Assembly (NCBI RefSeq): GCF_003097515.1
Contig: NZ_CP029188.1
Coordinates: forward strand, 7,050,531-7,114,530
Reading direction: 5' to 3'
Length of the DNA stretch: 64,000 bases
Source of the DNA: Streptomyces tirandamycinicus
GTDB lineage: Bacteria; Actinomycetota; Actinomycetes; Streptomycetales; Streptomycetaceae
Each line of letters opens with the position of its first letter. Within the stretch, counting starts at the first letter, position 1. Positions 24,892 to 33,488 of this stretch are shown here, piece after piece. The position numbers and the translations under genes are program-made. A model generated the notes under the pieces. The model did no database searches and was not told the origin of the DNA. It was given only the letters and a program-made list of their open reading frames with translations.

Positions 24892-25218
24892 CTATCCGGC
24901 CGCTGAGCCGGCTTTCGGACTGGTGGCGGACTCGATGGCCGGGGCGATTCTGGTGGGCTTCCAGATCAGGTCATAGGTGCTCTGGGACGCGGCGAGGACG
25001 GTGGCGATGGTTCCGAGGGTCGGGAGTCCGTGCTGGAACTGATCCAGCCCGCCCACGGAGGCGACCGTGACAACGCCGGCGGCCAGCGCCATGGCGACCG
25101 CGACGATCTGCTTCGCCCGCACGGACCACTGAGGCCGCTGCACGATGGCGGTGAGGAGCGGCAGGAGCGTGCCGACGGCGGAGCCTGCGGCGACGGAGTT
25201 GAGCGTGAGCGAGGACAT
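24892..25218 (-). CDS. Holin-like membrane protein
   Basis: 108 residues from ATG 25218. Two or three hydrophobic segments: VAAGSAVGTLLPLLTAIV, QIVAVAMALAAGVVTVASV and LPTLGTIATVLAAS; the C-terminus is polar. Size, TM count and position at the end of the tail genes suit a phage holin. The endolysin gene is 10 kb away, so the lysis pair is split. Identification is by topology only. Confidence 0.65.
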   Translation of the reverse strand: MSSLTLNSVAAGSAVGTLLPLLTAIVQRPQWSVRAKQIVAVAMALAAGVVTVASVGGLDQFQHGLPTLGTIATVLAASQSTYDLIWKPTRIAPAIESATSPKAGSAAG

Positions 25219-25270
25219 AGGACGTCTCCCGTCTGTCGGTGATGAGTAGGCGGGACTGTGCTGCCCGGCC

Positions 25271-25288
25271 GCCGCTTGCGTCCCGGGC
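25271..25288 (-). repeat. Late-junction motif copy
   Basis: Minus-strand reading GCCCGGGACGCAAGCGGC, between the 25306 stop and the holin-like start; GCCGCC/GGCGGC flanks can pair. Confidence 0.55.
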
Positions 25289-25305
25289 GGCGACGGCGGC
25301 CGGGG

Positions 25306-25809
25306 TCACCGGTCGAGGCTGGCGATGTCGGCCGCGATCTCCTCGGGCGGCTCCGGCGCGGAGCGGCCGAGGGCCTTCACCACCAGGCCGCGAAGGTCGC
25401 GGATGTAGTCCAGCGCGGCAGCCTTCCAGCGGCGATCCTTGCGCTGCTCTTCCTGGAGCTCGCGGACTTCGCGGGTGAGCTCCAGCTGCCCGGCCTCCAG
25501 CATCGCCACCCGTTGGACGGTCTGGGCATGCATGGTGCGTTCCTGGTCCAGGAGGACGCGCTGCTGATCGAGCATCCCGCGCTGCTGGTCGAGGAGCGAG
25601 GAGAACCCCGCCGTGACCGTCTTCATCGCCTCGACGTACGTCTGGCCCTCTGCGGCTTCGGCGGCGGCCTTGGCCTGTACGGCGGCCACATTCTCGTCGG
25701 CGTCGCCCCTCCGCTTGACCTGCCGGTAGCTGAAGAAGGCGCCAACGATGACGCCGAGCGAGCCGAAAATGGGGGCAACGATGGGCGCCGCGGAAGTGAG
25801 CCAGTCCAT
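25306..25809 (-). CDS. N-anchored coiled-coil protein (second holin/spanin-like candidate)
   Basis: 167 residues from ATG 25809. One TM segment near the N-terminus (APIVAPIFGSLGVIVGAFFSY) is followed by a long coiled coil with repeated LLDQQRGMLDQQRVLLDQERTM and LELTREVRELQEEQRKD. It lies between tail-fibre genes and a holin-like gene. Topology fits an inner-membrane lysis accessory or a virion membrane protein; no motif decides. Confidence 0.6.
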   Translation of the reverse strand: MDWLTSAAPIVAPIFGSLGVIVGAFFSYRQVKRRGDADENVAAVQAKAAAEAAEGQTYVEAMKTVTAGFSSLLDQQRGMLDQQRVLLDQERTMHAQTVQRVAMLEAGQLELTREVRELQEEQRKDRRWKAAALDYIRDLRGLVVKALGRSAPEPPEEIAADIASLDR

Positions 25810-25910
25810 GGCGCCTCCTCGTGGATGGATCGGTCAGTGAGGGTGCGCGGGAGCCGCGGGCGCTGACTGGCACCCGCGGCTCCCCGCAGGCCGAACGGTG
25901 CAGGGCCGCC

Positions 25911-25929
25911 GGCCTAACGTCGCGGCCTC
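25911..25929 (-). repeat. Late-junction motif copy
   Basis: Minus-strand reading GAGGCCGCGACGTTAGGCC, 8 nt after the stop of the 25937 gene. Confidence 0.6.
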
Positions 25930-25936
25930 GTCTCTA

Positions 25937-26308
25937 TCAGGGCTCCGACGAGTACGGCGGGGCGCCGTTGTATCCGGCGAGGACGTTCCACGCCGCGCTC
26001 ACCGCGGTGACGATCTGCTCGTCGGTGAGCGCGGCCTGGGCGCTGTCCGGGTCGCCTTCGATCGCGCCGGCCGCGGCCGCGGTGGAGATAGTCGGGTCGG
26101 CGGCGATGACGGAGGCGTTGCCGGGGCTGGTGAAGTCGCCGGGGGTGAGCACCGTGCGGGCGAAGCCGACGCGGAGCGGGTTGCCGGGGGTGGCGGGGTC
26201 CTCGTTCAGGACGTCGCGGGCGACCCGGATGAGGGCCATGCGGACGCGGGAGCCGAACTTGGGGTTGCAGAGAAGGTCGTGCTCGGCGAGCAGGGTGGAG
26301 AGGGGCAC
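25937..26308 (-). CDS. Small tail-region protein
   Basis: 123 residues. GTG 26308 is chosen because AGGAGGAA lies upstream and the next gene ends 14 nt before. Sequence LLAEHDLLCNPKFGSRVRMALIRVARDVLNEDPATPGN and ALTDEQIVTAVSAAWNVLAGYN recalls small proteins that follow tail fibres in actinophages. Its role (fibre chaperone or baseplate piece) is not proven. Confidence 0.65.
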   Translation of the reverse strand: MPLSTLLAEHDLLCNPKFGSRVRMALIRVARDVLNEDPATPGNPLRVGFARTVLTPGDFTSPGNASVIAADPTISTAAAAGAIEGDPDSAQAALTDEQIVTAVSAAWNVLAGYNGAPPYSSEP

Positions 26309-26321
26309 CGGGTTCCTCCTG

Positions 26322-29300
26322 TTACTTGGTGTAGGTGACGCGGAGCAGTGGGGGGTAGGTCTCCCCGACGCCGCGGGCGGAGCCGTAGTACGTCGAGGAA
26401 GTCGAGTTGGGGTCCAGGGCGATGCCGCGCCACGTCGTGGAGTCGAACACGCTGGTGATATTGACCCATTTGCCCTCATTGCGTTTCCAGGCGACGGACA
26501 TGGACTCGGCGTCGGAGGAGAACGTCGACGGGCGGGATGCGTGCTTGTGGGCCTTGATGACGGCCGTGCCGCCGGCGTTGGCGTACCAGTGGTCGAAGTA
26601 GAGGTAGACCTCCGCCTTGTTGATCACGGCCCCGGACAGGTCGGTCGCCAGCTGGGGGTGGAAGCCGACGAGGGACGCCTGCACGCCGTTGGTCGACGAC
26701 ACGTAGCCGCACATCATCTGGTTGCCGTAGTAGCTGTTGTAGGACCCGCGGTTGGCGTACGAGCCGGACCAGGACGCGGCGTAGGTCTTGGTGACCGTCG
26801 TCTTCGGCGGGGTGGACGAGCCGCCGCCGGTGTTGAACACGCCGGTGTCCGGGACGGCCGGGCCGGTGTCCTCGATGTAGAACAGGCCGGGCCACCCCGT
26901 ACTGCCCTTGAGGGCCACGTTCTGCCCTGCGGGGCCGCCGCTGCAGCGGAAGGTCGACAGCAGGCGGTGGAGCCCGGCACCGAACTGGGCGCCGGACTTG
27001 ATCAGCTCCATGCGGACTCGGCGGAGACCGTCCGTCGTCATCGGGTAGATGCCGGACTGGATCTGCGGGGAGCCGATGCTGGGGGCGGACGCACCGCCGT
27101 CCTTGAACACCAGCACCAGCTCGCCGCCGGCCACGGACGGGTCGGCGTAGACGTCCAGGACGACGCGGTACATGCGGCTCGCGTCGGCCTCGAAGGCGAG
27201 CTCGACGTATCCGAAGTCGGTCGTGCCCGCGGTGACCGTCCCGGACTGCTGGCTCTGGGCGATGATCCCGCGGGCGCCGTTGGCGAGGAGGCCGTCGATG
27301 GGGTCGCCGCCCACGGTGAAGCTGCCGGCGACGGCCAGGTCGCCGAAACCCGCGTTGCCGTGCTGGTCGATCGTGGCCACGGGGAGGCCGTCGGTGGACA
27401 TGGTGAGGTAGTTGGGGCGGCCGGTCACCAGGGCCACGGCCTCCTGGCCGTCGCCGTCGAACAGCGTCAGCCCCATCGGGGACAGCTCCGCGCGGCCGCC
27501 GGCGATTCCGGAGGCGAGGACGGGCCGTGCTTCGACGTTGTCGTACGCCACGGTGCCGGCGGTGGAGTCCACGGTGGACAGGGCGACGCGGACGCGGACG
27601 GTGTTCGGCGGGGCGGCCTCGGTGGGGACGCCGGCGACGCGCTGCCAGGAGCCGAGGACCACGTTCCCCGCTCCGGGGGTCACGGTGCTGAAGCCGAGGG
27701 TGTTTCCCGCCGCGTCCTCCCAGCGGGCGTAGATGCTGACCCGCACCCCCAGCCAGTCGGTGGACGCGAGGTAGTCCATGGCCAGGAACATCTTCTGCCC
27801 GGGGGTGGCGGGTGCGAGGGCGAGGGTGTGGGTGCGGGTGACGGCGGCCGCGGCCGTGGCGTTCACCTGAACCCCGCGGGGGGTGCCGTTGCCGGTGGCC
27901 AGGCTCCAATGCGTCTGTCCGACCAGGCGCTGGTCGGTGACGGCGCCCTCGAACGACGGGTCGGCGATGAGGTTGCCGTCGCTGCCGAGTGACAGCTTGT
28001 CCGCGCTGATCGACCCGGCCTTGATGTGGACGGCGTCGATCGCCCCCGCTTCGATCTTGGAGGCGGTGACGGAGTTGACGGCCAGCTTGTCCGCGGTCAC
28101 CGAGAGGGCGGCGAGCTTGTCCGTGGTGATCGCGAGAGAGGCGATCTTCTCCGCGGTCACGGCCAGGGCGAGGAGCTTGTCGGTGGTGATGGCCCCGGCG
28201 AGGATCTTCGGGGCGGTGATCGCGCCGTCCGCGATCTGCACCCCCGGGACGACCGGGCGCAGCGCGGCGTTGTCGAACCAGGCGTCGCCCGCGGTGGTGT
28301 TGGCGTTCTGCAGGCGGATGCTCGCCCGGGTCGTCCCGGCCGGGGCGGTGACGGTGGCCGCGAACCGGGTCCACGCCTCCCGGATCGGGCTGGTGCCGGT
28401 GCCGGCGACGCCGTAGCCGAGGATGTTCCCGGCCGCGTCCTCCCAGCGGGCGTAGAGGTTGGCCGAGTTCCCCGCCCAGTCGGCCGAGAGGTAGTAGTCG
28501 CATGCCAGGTAGAGCTGGTCGCCTTCCAGGGCGGGGATCAGGGTGAGCGGGACGTCCCGGTAGACGGGGGTGGCCGAGCGGCCATCGATCTTCACGGAGG
28601 ATGCGGAGCCGTTCCCGCGGGTCTTGTCCTGGGTGGCGTAGGACAGGCCGGAGACGAGGGTCGCGGTCAGGGCGCCCTCGAACGAGGGGTCGGGGAGGAT
28701 GTTGGAGCCGCCGGTGACGGTCAGCTTGTCGGTGGTCACCGCGCCCGCGGCGATCTCCGCGGCGGTGACCGAGTTGGCCTGGAGCTCCCGGGCGCCGATC
28801 GTGTCCGCTGCGACCTTCCCCGCGATCACGGCATCCGTGGCGATGGCCCCGGCGGTGACCGAGCCGGTGACCAGGTTGGTCGAGTTGACGACACCGGTGC
28901 GCAGGGCCTCGATCGTGAAGACGTCGACCTCCATGACCGACGCCGTCGACTTGCCGAAGTTCAACCAGAGCACGGGCCGCAGGAAGCGCACGTTGGCGTG
29001 CGTGGTGCCGGGAAGGCGCGGGTCGGTCTGCGGGCCGGCGGGAGCGGTGGCGCCCTGCGCGGCGCGGCCCTGGAGGTAGCCGACGTACGTCTTCCAGCCG
29101 TCGGCGACGGTGAGGGTGCCGCCGTTGGTGCCGCAGTAGTAGTGCATCGAGTTCGACGCGAGGCCCGAGCGGTTGACCAGCGTGATGCCGTCGTCGGCGA
29201 CGCCGACCGCGCCGACGTACAGGGTGGCCGGGCCGCTGGGGTCCTGCGCGGTGGCCCGGACCCGGGCCATGACCCGGTACAGGGTGTCGGTGTCCTGCGC

Positions 29301-30215
29301 GGCGAGCGCCTTCCCGGCGAGCTGCACGTCCCCGGTGGCGGTGAGCAGCCCGCCGCCGGACGGGGTGCCGGTGGCCGCGGGGTCGATGACCCACGTGCCG
29401 CCGCCGGACGCGGCGAGCTGCTGCCAGCTCGCCGGGTCGCGGAAAATGTCGACGTACCGCTGGGTCGCGGAGTCGCCCAGCGGGCCGCCGAGGGCGTTGA
29501 GGGTGACCGCCCCTTGGGCGAGCGCGGCCTGGGTGACGCTGTTCTTGGCGAGCTTGTCGGCGAGGACCGCGCCGTCGGCCAGGGCCGCGGAGTTCACCGC
29601 GGCAAGGGCGATCTTCGCGGCGGTCACGGCGCTCGCGGCGAGCTTGGTCTCGGTGACGATGCCGTCGACCAGGTCCTGCTCGACAGCCTGCCGCGGGGTG
29701 CCTTCCGTCGCGGCCGAGGGCGGGCCGGTGATGGCGGCGGTGTTCGCGCCGACCAGGCGGACGTACACCGTGGCGTAGCCCTCGATGGCGACGGTGACGG
29801 TGCCGCCGAGCGGGGCGGTGATCGTGGCGACGAGGGTGGACACGTCGGGCGTGAAGTCGGCGGCCGGCCCGACGTGGACCTGGATCAGGGAGAAGTCGGT
29901 GGGGGTGGTGTACGAGTCGTCCCACAGTCCGTCCCAGCCGATGAGGAGTCCGGCGAGAACAGGCTCGACCGTGGGCGCGGTCGGCGTGGGCGGTGCGGGG
30001 GTGTTGACGGGGACCAGGGCGACACCGCCGTCGGGCTGGACACCCACGGAGCCCTTGAGCTGCCCCTCGGCGTCGTAAATGTCCATCGCGCCGCCCTCGA
30101 TGGACGTGTACGGCGCCTGCGTCTCGCGCTCCAGCGCCTGCAGGCGCCGGTCGTAGTCGTGCAGGAGCTGCGCGATTCTCCGGGCTTCGCGCTGGTCGTC
30201 GAGGAATGTCGCCAT
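26322..30215 (-). CDS. Tail fibre / receptor-binding protein
   Basis: About 1297 residues from ATG 30215. A helical N-terminus (REARRIAQLLHDYDRRLQALERE) attaches to the tail. The middle has two long runs of short repeats of the type AVTAEKIASLAITTDKLAALSVTADKL, a trimeric shaft pattern. Two carbohydrate-binding-like jelly-roll domains both start PDPSFEGA or ADPSFEGA and end in DNA/DNV-x4-RPV, evidence of duplication. Then come a beta-rich head and a C-terminal domain (QMMCGYVSSTNGVQASLVGF, RVTYTK). It should bind the host surface, probably glycans. It is transcribed last in the tail module. Confidence 0.85.
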   Translation of the reverse strand: MATFLDDQREARRIAQLLHDYDRRLQALERETQAPYTSIEGGAMDIYDAEGQLKGSVGVQPDGGVALVPVNTPAPPTPTAPTVEPVLAGLLIGWDGLWDDSYTTPTDFSLIQVHVGPAADFTPDVSTLVATITAPLGGTVTVAIEGYATVYVRLVGANTAAITGPPSAATEGTPRQAVEQDLVDGIVTETKLAASAVTAAKIALAAVNSAALADGAVLADKLAKNSVTQAALAQGAVTLNALGGPLGDSATQRYVDIFRDPASWQQLAASGGGTWVIDPAATGTPSGGGLLTATGDVQLAGKALAAQDTDTLYRVMARVRATAQDPSGPATLYVGAVGVADDGITLVNRSGLASNSMHYYCGTNGGTLTVADGWKTYVGYLQGRAAQGATAPAGPQTDPRLPGTTHANVRFLRPVLWLNFGKSTASVMEVDVFTIEALRTGVVNSTNLVTGSVTAGAIATDAVIAGKVAADTIGARELQANSVTAAEIAAGAVTTDKLTVTGGSNILPDPSFEGALTATLVSGLSYATQDKTRGNGSASSVKIDGRSATPVYRDVPLTLIPALEGDQLYLACDYYLSADWAGNSANLYARWEDAAGNILGYGVAGTGTSPIREAWTRFAATVTAPAGTTRASIRLQNANTTAGDAWFDNAALRPVVPGVQIADGAITAPKILAGAITTDKLLALAVTAEKIASLAITTDKLAALSVTADKLAVNSVTASKIEAGAIDAVHIKAGSISADKLSLGSDGNLIADPSFEGAVTDQRLVGQTHWSLATGNGTPRGVQVNATAAAAVTRTHTLALAPATPGQKMFLAMDYLASTDWLGVRVSIYARWEDAAGNTLGFSTVTPGAGNVVLGSWQRVAGVPTEAAPPNTVRVRVALSTVDSTAGTVAYDNVEARPVLASGIAGGRAELSPMGLTLFDGDGQEAVALVTGRPNYLTMSTDGLPVATIDQHGNAGFGDLAVAGSFTVGGDPIDGLLANGARGIIAQSQQSGTVTAGTTDFGYVELAFEADASRMYRVVLDVYADPSVAGGELVLVFKDGGASAPSIGSPQIQSGIYPMTTDGLRRVRMELIKSGAQFGAGLHRLLSTFRCSGGPAGQNVALKGSTGWPGLFYIEDTGPAVPDTGVFNTGGGSSTPPKTTVTKTYAASWSGSYANRGSYNSYYGNQMMCGYVSSTNGVQASLVGFHPQLATDLSGAVINKAEVYLYFDHWYANAGGTAVIKAHKHASRPSTFSSDAESMSVAWKRNEGKWVNITSVFDSTTWRGIALDPNSTSSTYYGSARGVGETYPPLLRVTYTK

Positions 30216-30237
30216 GGCCGCGGATGCTGCGGCCCGC

Positions 30238-30260
30238 GGCCCCTTAACGTCGCGCCCTGC
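30238..30260 (-). repeat. Late-junction motif copy
   Basis: Minus-strand reading includes GCAGGGCGCGACGTTAAGG, between the 30272 stop and the fibre start. Confidence 0.6.
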
Positions 30261-30271
30261 CCGGCGGCCGG

Positions 30272-31477
30272 TCAGTACACGAAGGAATCGCTGCGGCGCA
30301 GGCCGAGGACGCAGGTGCCGCCGTCCGCGCTGATCTCCTCGGAGACGATGCGGTGCCACAGGTCGATGTCGCCGTACCACGGCACGTGGACCTGGACGCG
30401 GATGTCGTCGCCGAGCTGCCAGGAACCGAACCGGGCGTTGGGGTGGTTGATGAGCTGGATCGCGGGAATCTGGATCGACCCGGTGCGGGCGTTCAGCTCC
30501 TTCATCCCGCGGGCCCGCATCGCGGCCGCGGTCTTGAGGGACTTGTCCGCGACCGTCACGACCCGCCGCAGCCGGCCCGCCTCGTAGCGGTGGACCTGGA
30601 ACCGCCACATCTTCCGGCCCTCGCCCTTGCCGAGGACCATCACCTCGTTCGCGTACTCATCGCCCATACCCTCCGGCTTGGCGATGGCCGCGATGTTCTC
30701 CCCGTCGGCGAACCGCAGGTCGTCGCGCTTGCGGCCGAGCCGGGGCCGGCCGAGCCGGATACGGGAGTCGATCTGGTTGCCCGTCCCGGTCCAGGCGTGG
30801 GTCTCGATCCAGTCGAACGGGATGCTCTGGGCGAGCTGGTCGAGTGCCTGCCCGCAGTCGGGATGGTTCCACCAGGCGAGCTCCCACGGGTCGGAGCCGT
30901 CGGCCGCGCCGAGGAGCTCCCCCAGGTACCCGTCATCGATCGTCAAGCCGATGTTCCCGTACGGCCGCGACTGGATGTGGTTCCAGATGTTCCGGAAGGC
31001 CACGAACGCGTCGATCCGCGGCCCCCCGTACGGCTTCGGCGGCGGCGGGACCTTCTGCTTGCCCTTCTTCCCGTCCACCCAGCCGTCGTTGTTCTTGTCC
31101 TTGCCCGCGTACGGGTCCTTCGGGGTGATCAGCGGCCCGGACAGCATGTGACTCTCGTACGGGATGCCGTGCGCGTACGCGGAGAACCCCTCGCACTGCA
31201 CCATCGCCTTCGGCCCGTCGAACGAGGTCTTGGTGACGATGCCGCCCCACCGCAGAGCTCCGTCGACTTCGAGGAACAGCTTGGTGCCCCACTCCTCGAT
31301 GATCGGCCTGCCGTCCGGGCCGAGGAGCCGGCTGTACTCCGGCTCGATCGCGCCGTTCATCGACCCCGGCCCGGACAGGTCCCGGCGCGGGTTCGATGAC
31401 AGGGTCAGCGGCACCTCCCAGTCGAGAACCTCCTCCGGCAGCGCGCGCACGGCGATGAACCGCCAGCCCTCCGCCAT
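30272..31477 (-). CDS. Minor tail protein (tail-associated, Gp37-like)
   Basis: 401 residues from ATG 31477, whose first base sequence overlaps the preceding stop (TGATG). The order Dit, minor tail, this gene, fibre and the motifs (VPLTLSSNPRRDLSGPGSMNG, GYLGELLGAADGSDPWELAWW, EYANEVMVLGKGEGRKM, then QLGDDIRVQVHV) match siphovirus proteins of the Gp37/tail-hub type. DKNNDGWVDGKK near residue 130 reads as an EF-hand-like calcium loop. It forms part of the tail tip. Confidence 0.75.
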   Translation of the reverse strand: MAEGWRFIAVRALPEEVLDWEVPLTLSSNPRRDLSGPGSMNGAIEPEYSRLLGPDGRPIIEEWGTKLFLEVDGALRWGGIVTKTSFDGPKAMVQCEGFSAYAHGIPYESHMLSGPLITPKDPYAGKDKNNDGWVDGKKGKQKVPPPPKPYGGPRIDAFVAFRNIWNHIQSRPYGNIGLTIDDGYLGELLGAADGSDPWELAWWNHPDCGQALDQLAQSIPFDWIETHAWTGTGNQIDSRIRLGRPRLGRKRDDLRFADGENIAAIAKPEGMGDEYANEVMVLGKGEGRKMWRFQVHRYEAGRLRRVVTVADKSLKTAAAMRARGMKELNARTGSIQIPAIQLINHPNARFGSWQLGDDIRVQVHVPWYGDIDLWHRIVSEEISADGGTCVLGLRRSDSFVY

Positions 31478-32463
31478 CAGAAGGTGTCCTCACGCGGGGC
31501 TTCCTCGAACTCGATGTCGAAGAACATCGTGCTGCCCGCGTCCGCAAGGAGCTGCCCCGTGTAGGCCACGGCACCGGAGCCCTCGAGGACTCCGTCCTGG
31601 ACGGTCCCGCGAATCGACGCGGGAATGTCGATCTGCCCGCCCCCGACGAAGGTGTGCCGCTGCGCAGTGCCTTCCCAGTCGCAGTCGAAGTTGGTGATGA
31701 GCGTGGTGGCCGACCCGAGGCGGGCCCGGAGGTAGCCGTAGGAGTCCTTGGCGTTCTTCTGGTTCAGCCCGGACCAGGTGGCGATGATCGTGGCCCGGGT
31801 CGCCCACGGCGGGATCTCGATGGGCCACCGGCAGCCCTGCGGGAACTCCTCCCACGCCGGCAGCTTGACGTCGCCGACCGAGTCGCCGCCGGTGCGGTGG
31901 CCGTGCATGTACCGCACCTGGCGCTGCCGCCGCGGGTTCGCCATCTCCCGCAGGTCCTTGATCATGGCCTGGGTGATGGACGACGTGTTCGCCGGGATGT
32001 CGATGCGGGCGAGGGTGATCGCCGAGAAGTTCCCGGTGACCTGCCGGACGCTCTTGGTGGTGTTCGGCACCCCGGAGATCACCCGGGTGAAGACGTACGG
32101 GCCCACCTTCGGGTCCGACGGGTTCGGCCAGGTCTCCCCGTAGCTGTACGGGTTCTCGATACGTGCCACGATCAGGTCGCTGCGGGCCGTCGAGCCGGTG
32201 CCGGGGATGTCCACGGTGTCGGTGGTGGGCAGCCGGGCGGCGTAGGCCTGGTAGGTGGAGCCCGATGCCCGGTTGAGGATCGCACACGCCCCCGGCATGA
32301 CCTGGATCTTCGCGGCCGGTGAGGAGAGAGCCTTCACCTGCAGATCGGCTGAGCCGATGGTGCCCTCGTGACCGCCGAACGCGGCGTATCCGAGCACTCG
32401 CGCGACCTCGCTGGAGTGCTCGGCGCCCCCCTCGGTGAACCAGGGAACGGAATCCCACGGCAT
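31477..32463 (-). CDS. Minor tail / baseplate protein
   Basis: 328 residues from ATG 32463. N-terminal part (SSEVARVLGYAAFGGHEGTIGSADLQV, YQAYAARLPTTDTVDI, ARSDLIVARIENPY) resembles the baseplate upper protein family of siphophages, with a C-terminal beta domain (WAtrATIIATWSG-like, QRHTFVGGGQIDI). It lies between the distal tail and the hub protein. Confidence 0.65.
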   Translation of the reverse strand: MPWDSVPWFTEGGAEHSSEVARVLGYAAFGGHEGTIGSADLQVKALSSPAAKIQVMPGACAILNRASGSTYQAYAARLPTTDTVDIPGTGSTARSDLIVARIENPYSYGETWPNPSDPKVGPYVFTRVISGVPNTTKSVRQVTGNFSAITLARIDIPANTSSITQAMIKDLREMANPRRQRQVRYMHGHRTGGDSVGDVKLPAWEEFPQGCRWPIEIPPWATRATIIATWSGLNQKNAKDSYGYLRARLGSATTLITNFDCDWEGTAQRHTFVGGGQIDIPASIRGTVQDGVLEGSGAVAYTGQLLADAGSTMFFDIEFEEAPREDTF

Positions 32464-32515
32464 GGCTGTACCTCCGCTGATTGGTGTTCTCAGCGGCGGA
32501 CTGTCGCCTGGCCGA

Positions 32516-32536
32516 GGGCCTTACGTCGCGCCCTGC
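32516..32536 (-). repeat. Late-junction motif copy
   Basis: Minus-strand reading includes GCAGGGCGCGACGTAAGGCC, 14 nt after the distal tail stop; nearly identical to the 30238 copy. Confidence 0.6.
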
Positions 32537-32549
32537 TTCCCCCTCCGCC

Positions 32550-33488
32550 CTACATGTAGGCGTAGGCGTCACGCCAGGCGACGGTCATGTACGCCATGCC
32601 CGTCGGGTCGGAACCGCGCAGGATGAAGTCCTGCCGGCCGACGGGCAGCCGCAGGTTCGCCAGCACCGGGGAGTCCCGGGTGACCTTCCCGGCGACGTTC
32701 GCGCCGTTCCGCAGCACGGTGCGCGCCCACGGGCGGGGGTCGATGACGACGCGCTCGCCCGCCGCGAGGTTGAGGTCGAGGCTCACCTTCCACCGGCCGA
32801 CGAGTTCGCACGCCGGCTTGGCGATCGGCCCGAAGATGGTGATGACGGGCCAGGTCGGCTTGGAGCCGCGGATGAGGACCTCGCCCGGGACCTTGCTGGA
32901 GCCCGCCCCGGTCATCGACAGCGGCGTGGTCAGCGGACCGACGAGCCCGCGGTGCGGTGCCGGGATGATGTCGATACGGATGTTCTGCTCGACGTCGTCG
33001 TACGCGGTGTCGTCCAGGCACGCGAAGGTGGCCACGACCGGGGTGTAGCCCTGGCGGGTCAACCGCGACCCGGCCGGGGCACACTTCCGCGGGCGGCCGA
33101 AGAACCGTCGCGCCCGCCCGGCCTGCATCGTCCGCAGCACTGCCGGGGTACCGAAGCGGCGGCGGACCGCCTCGCCATCCCACGCCTGCAGCATCACCGA
33201 GACCGCGTCGAGGTTCGCGCCATGGCGGCCGGCCGCGGTGGGCGCGTCGTCTACCGTGTCCACGCCCACCTCGAACGTGAGGGTCGCCGGGCCTTTCCAG
33301 TCCTGCCCGAGCCGGATGCCGTCCTCCCGCGGCATGGCGACGTCGCCGGCGTCCATATCGCCGTACGCGATCTCCACCGGCTCAAGCAGGTAGTAGCCGC
33401 TCGCGATGGTGCCGAACGTGAAGTCCGCGGCCGGGTGGATGCCGTTGGCGGCGTACTGCAGGTTCCACTCACCCTCAGCCAAAGGCAT
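32550..33488 (-). CDS. Distal tail (Dit-like) protein
   Basis: 312 residues, overlapping the tape measure end by 14 nt. The N-terminus has the beta pattern of a Dit N-terminal ring domain (GIRLGQDWKGPATLTFEVGVD), and the second half (GEVLIRGSKPTWPVITIFGPIAKPACEL, GERVVIDPRPWART, LPVGRQDFILRGSDPTGMAYMTVAWRDAY) is the galectin-like domain. It joins the tail tube to the tip and directly follows the tape measure gene, as in most siphoviruses. Confidence 0.8.
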   Translation of the reverse strand: MPLAEGEWNLQYAANGIHPAADFTFGTIASGYYLLEPVEIAYGDMDAGDVAMPREDGIRLGQDWKGPATLTFEVGVDTVDDAPTAAGRHGANLDAVSVMLQAWDGEAVRRRFGTPAVLRTMQAGRARRFFGRPRKCAPAGSRLTRQGYTPVVATFACLDDTAYDDVEQNIRIDIIPAPHRGLVGPLTTPLSMTGAGSSKVPGEVLIRGSKPTWPVITIFGPIAKPACELVGRWKVSLDLNLAAGERVVIDPRPWARTVLRNGANVAGKVTRDSPVLANLRLPVGRQDFILRGSDPTGMAYMTVAWRDAYAYM

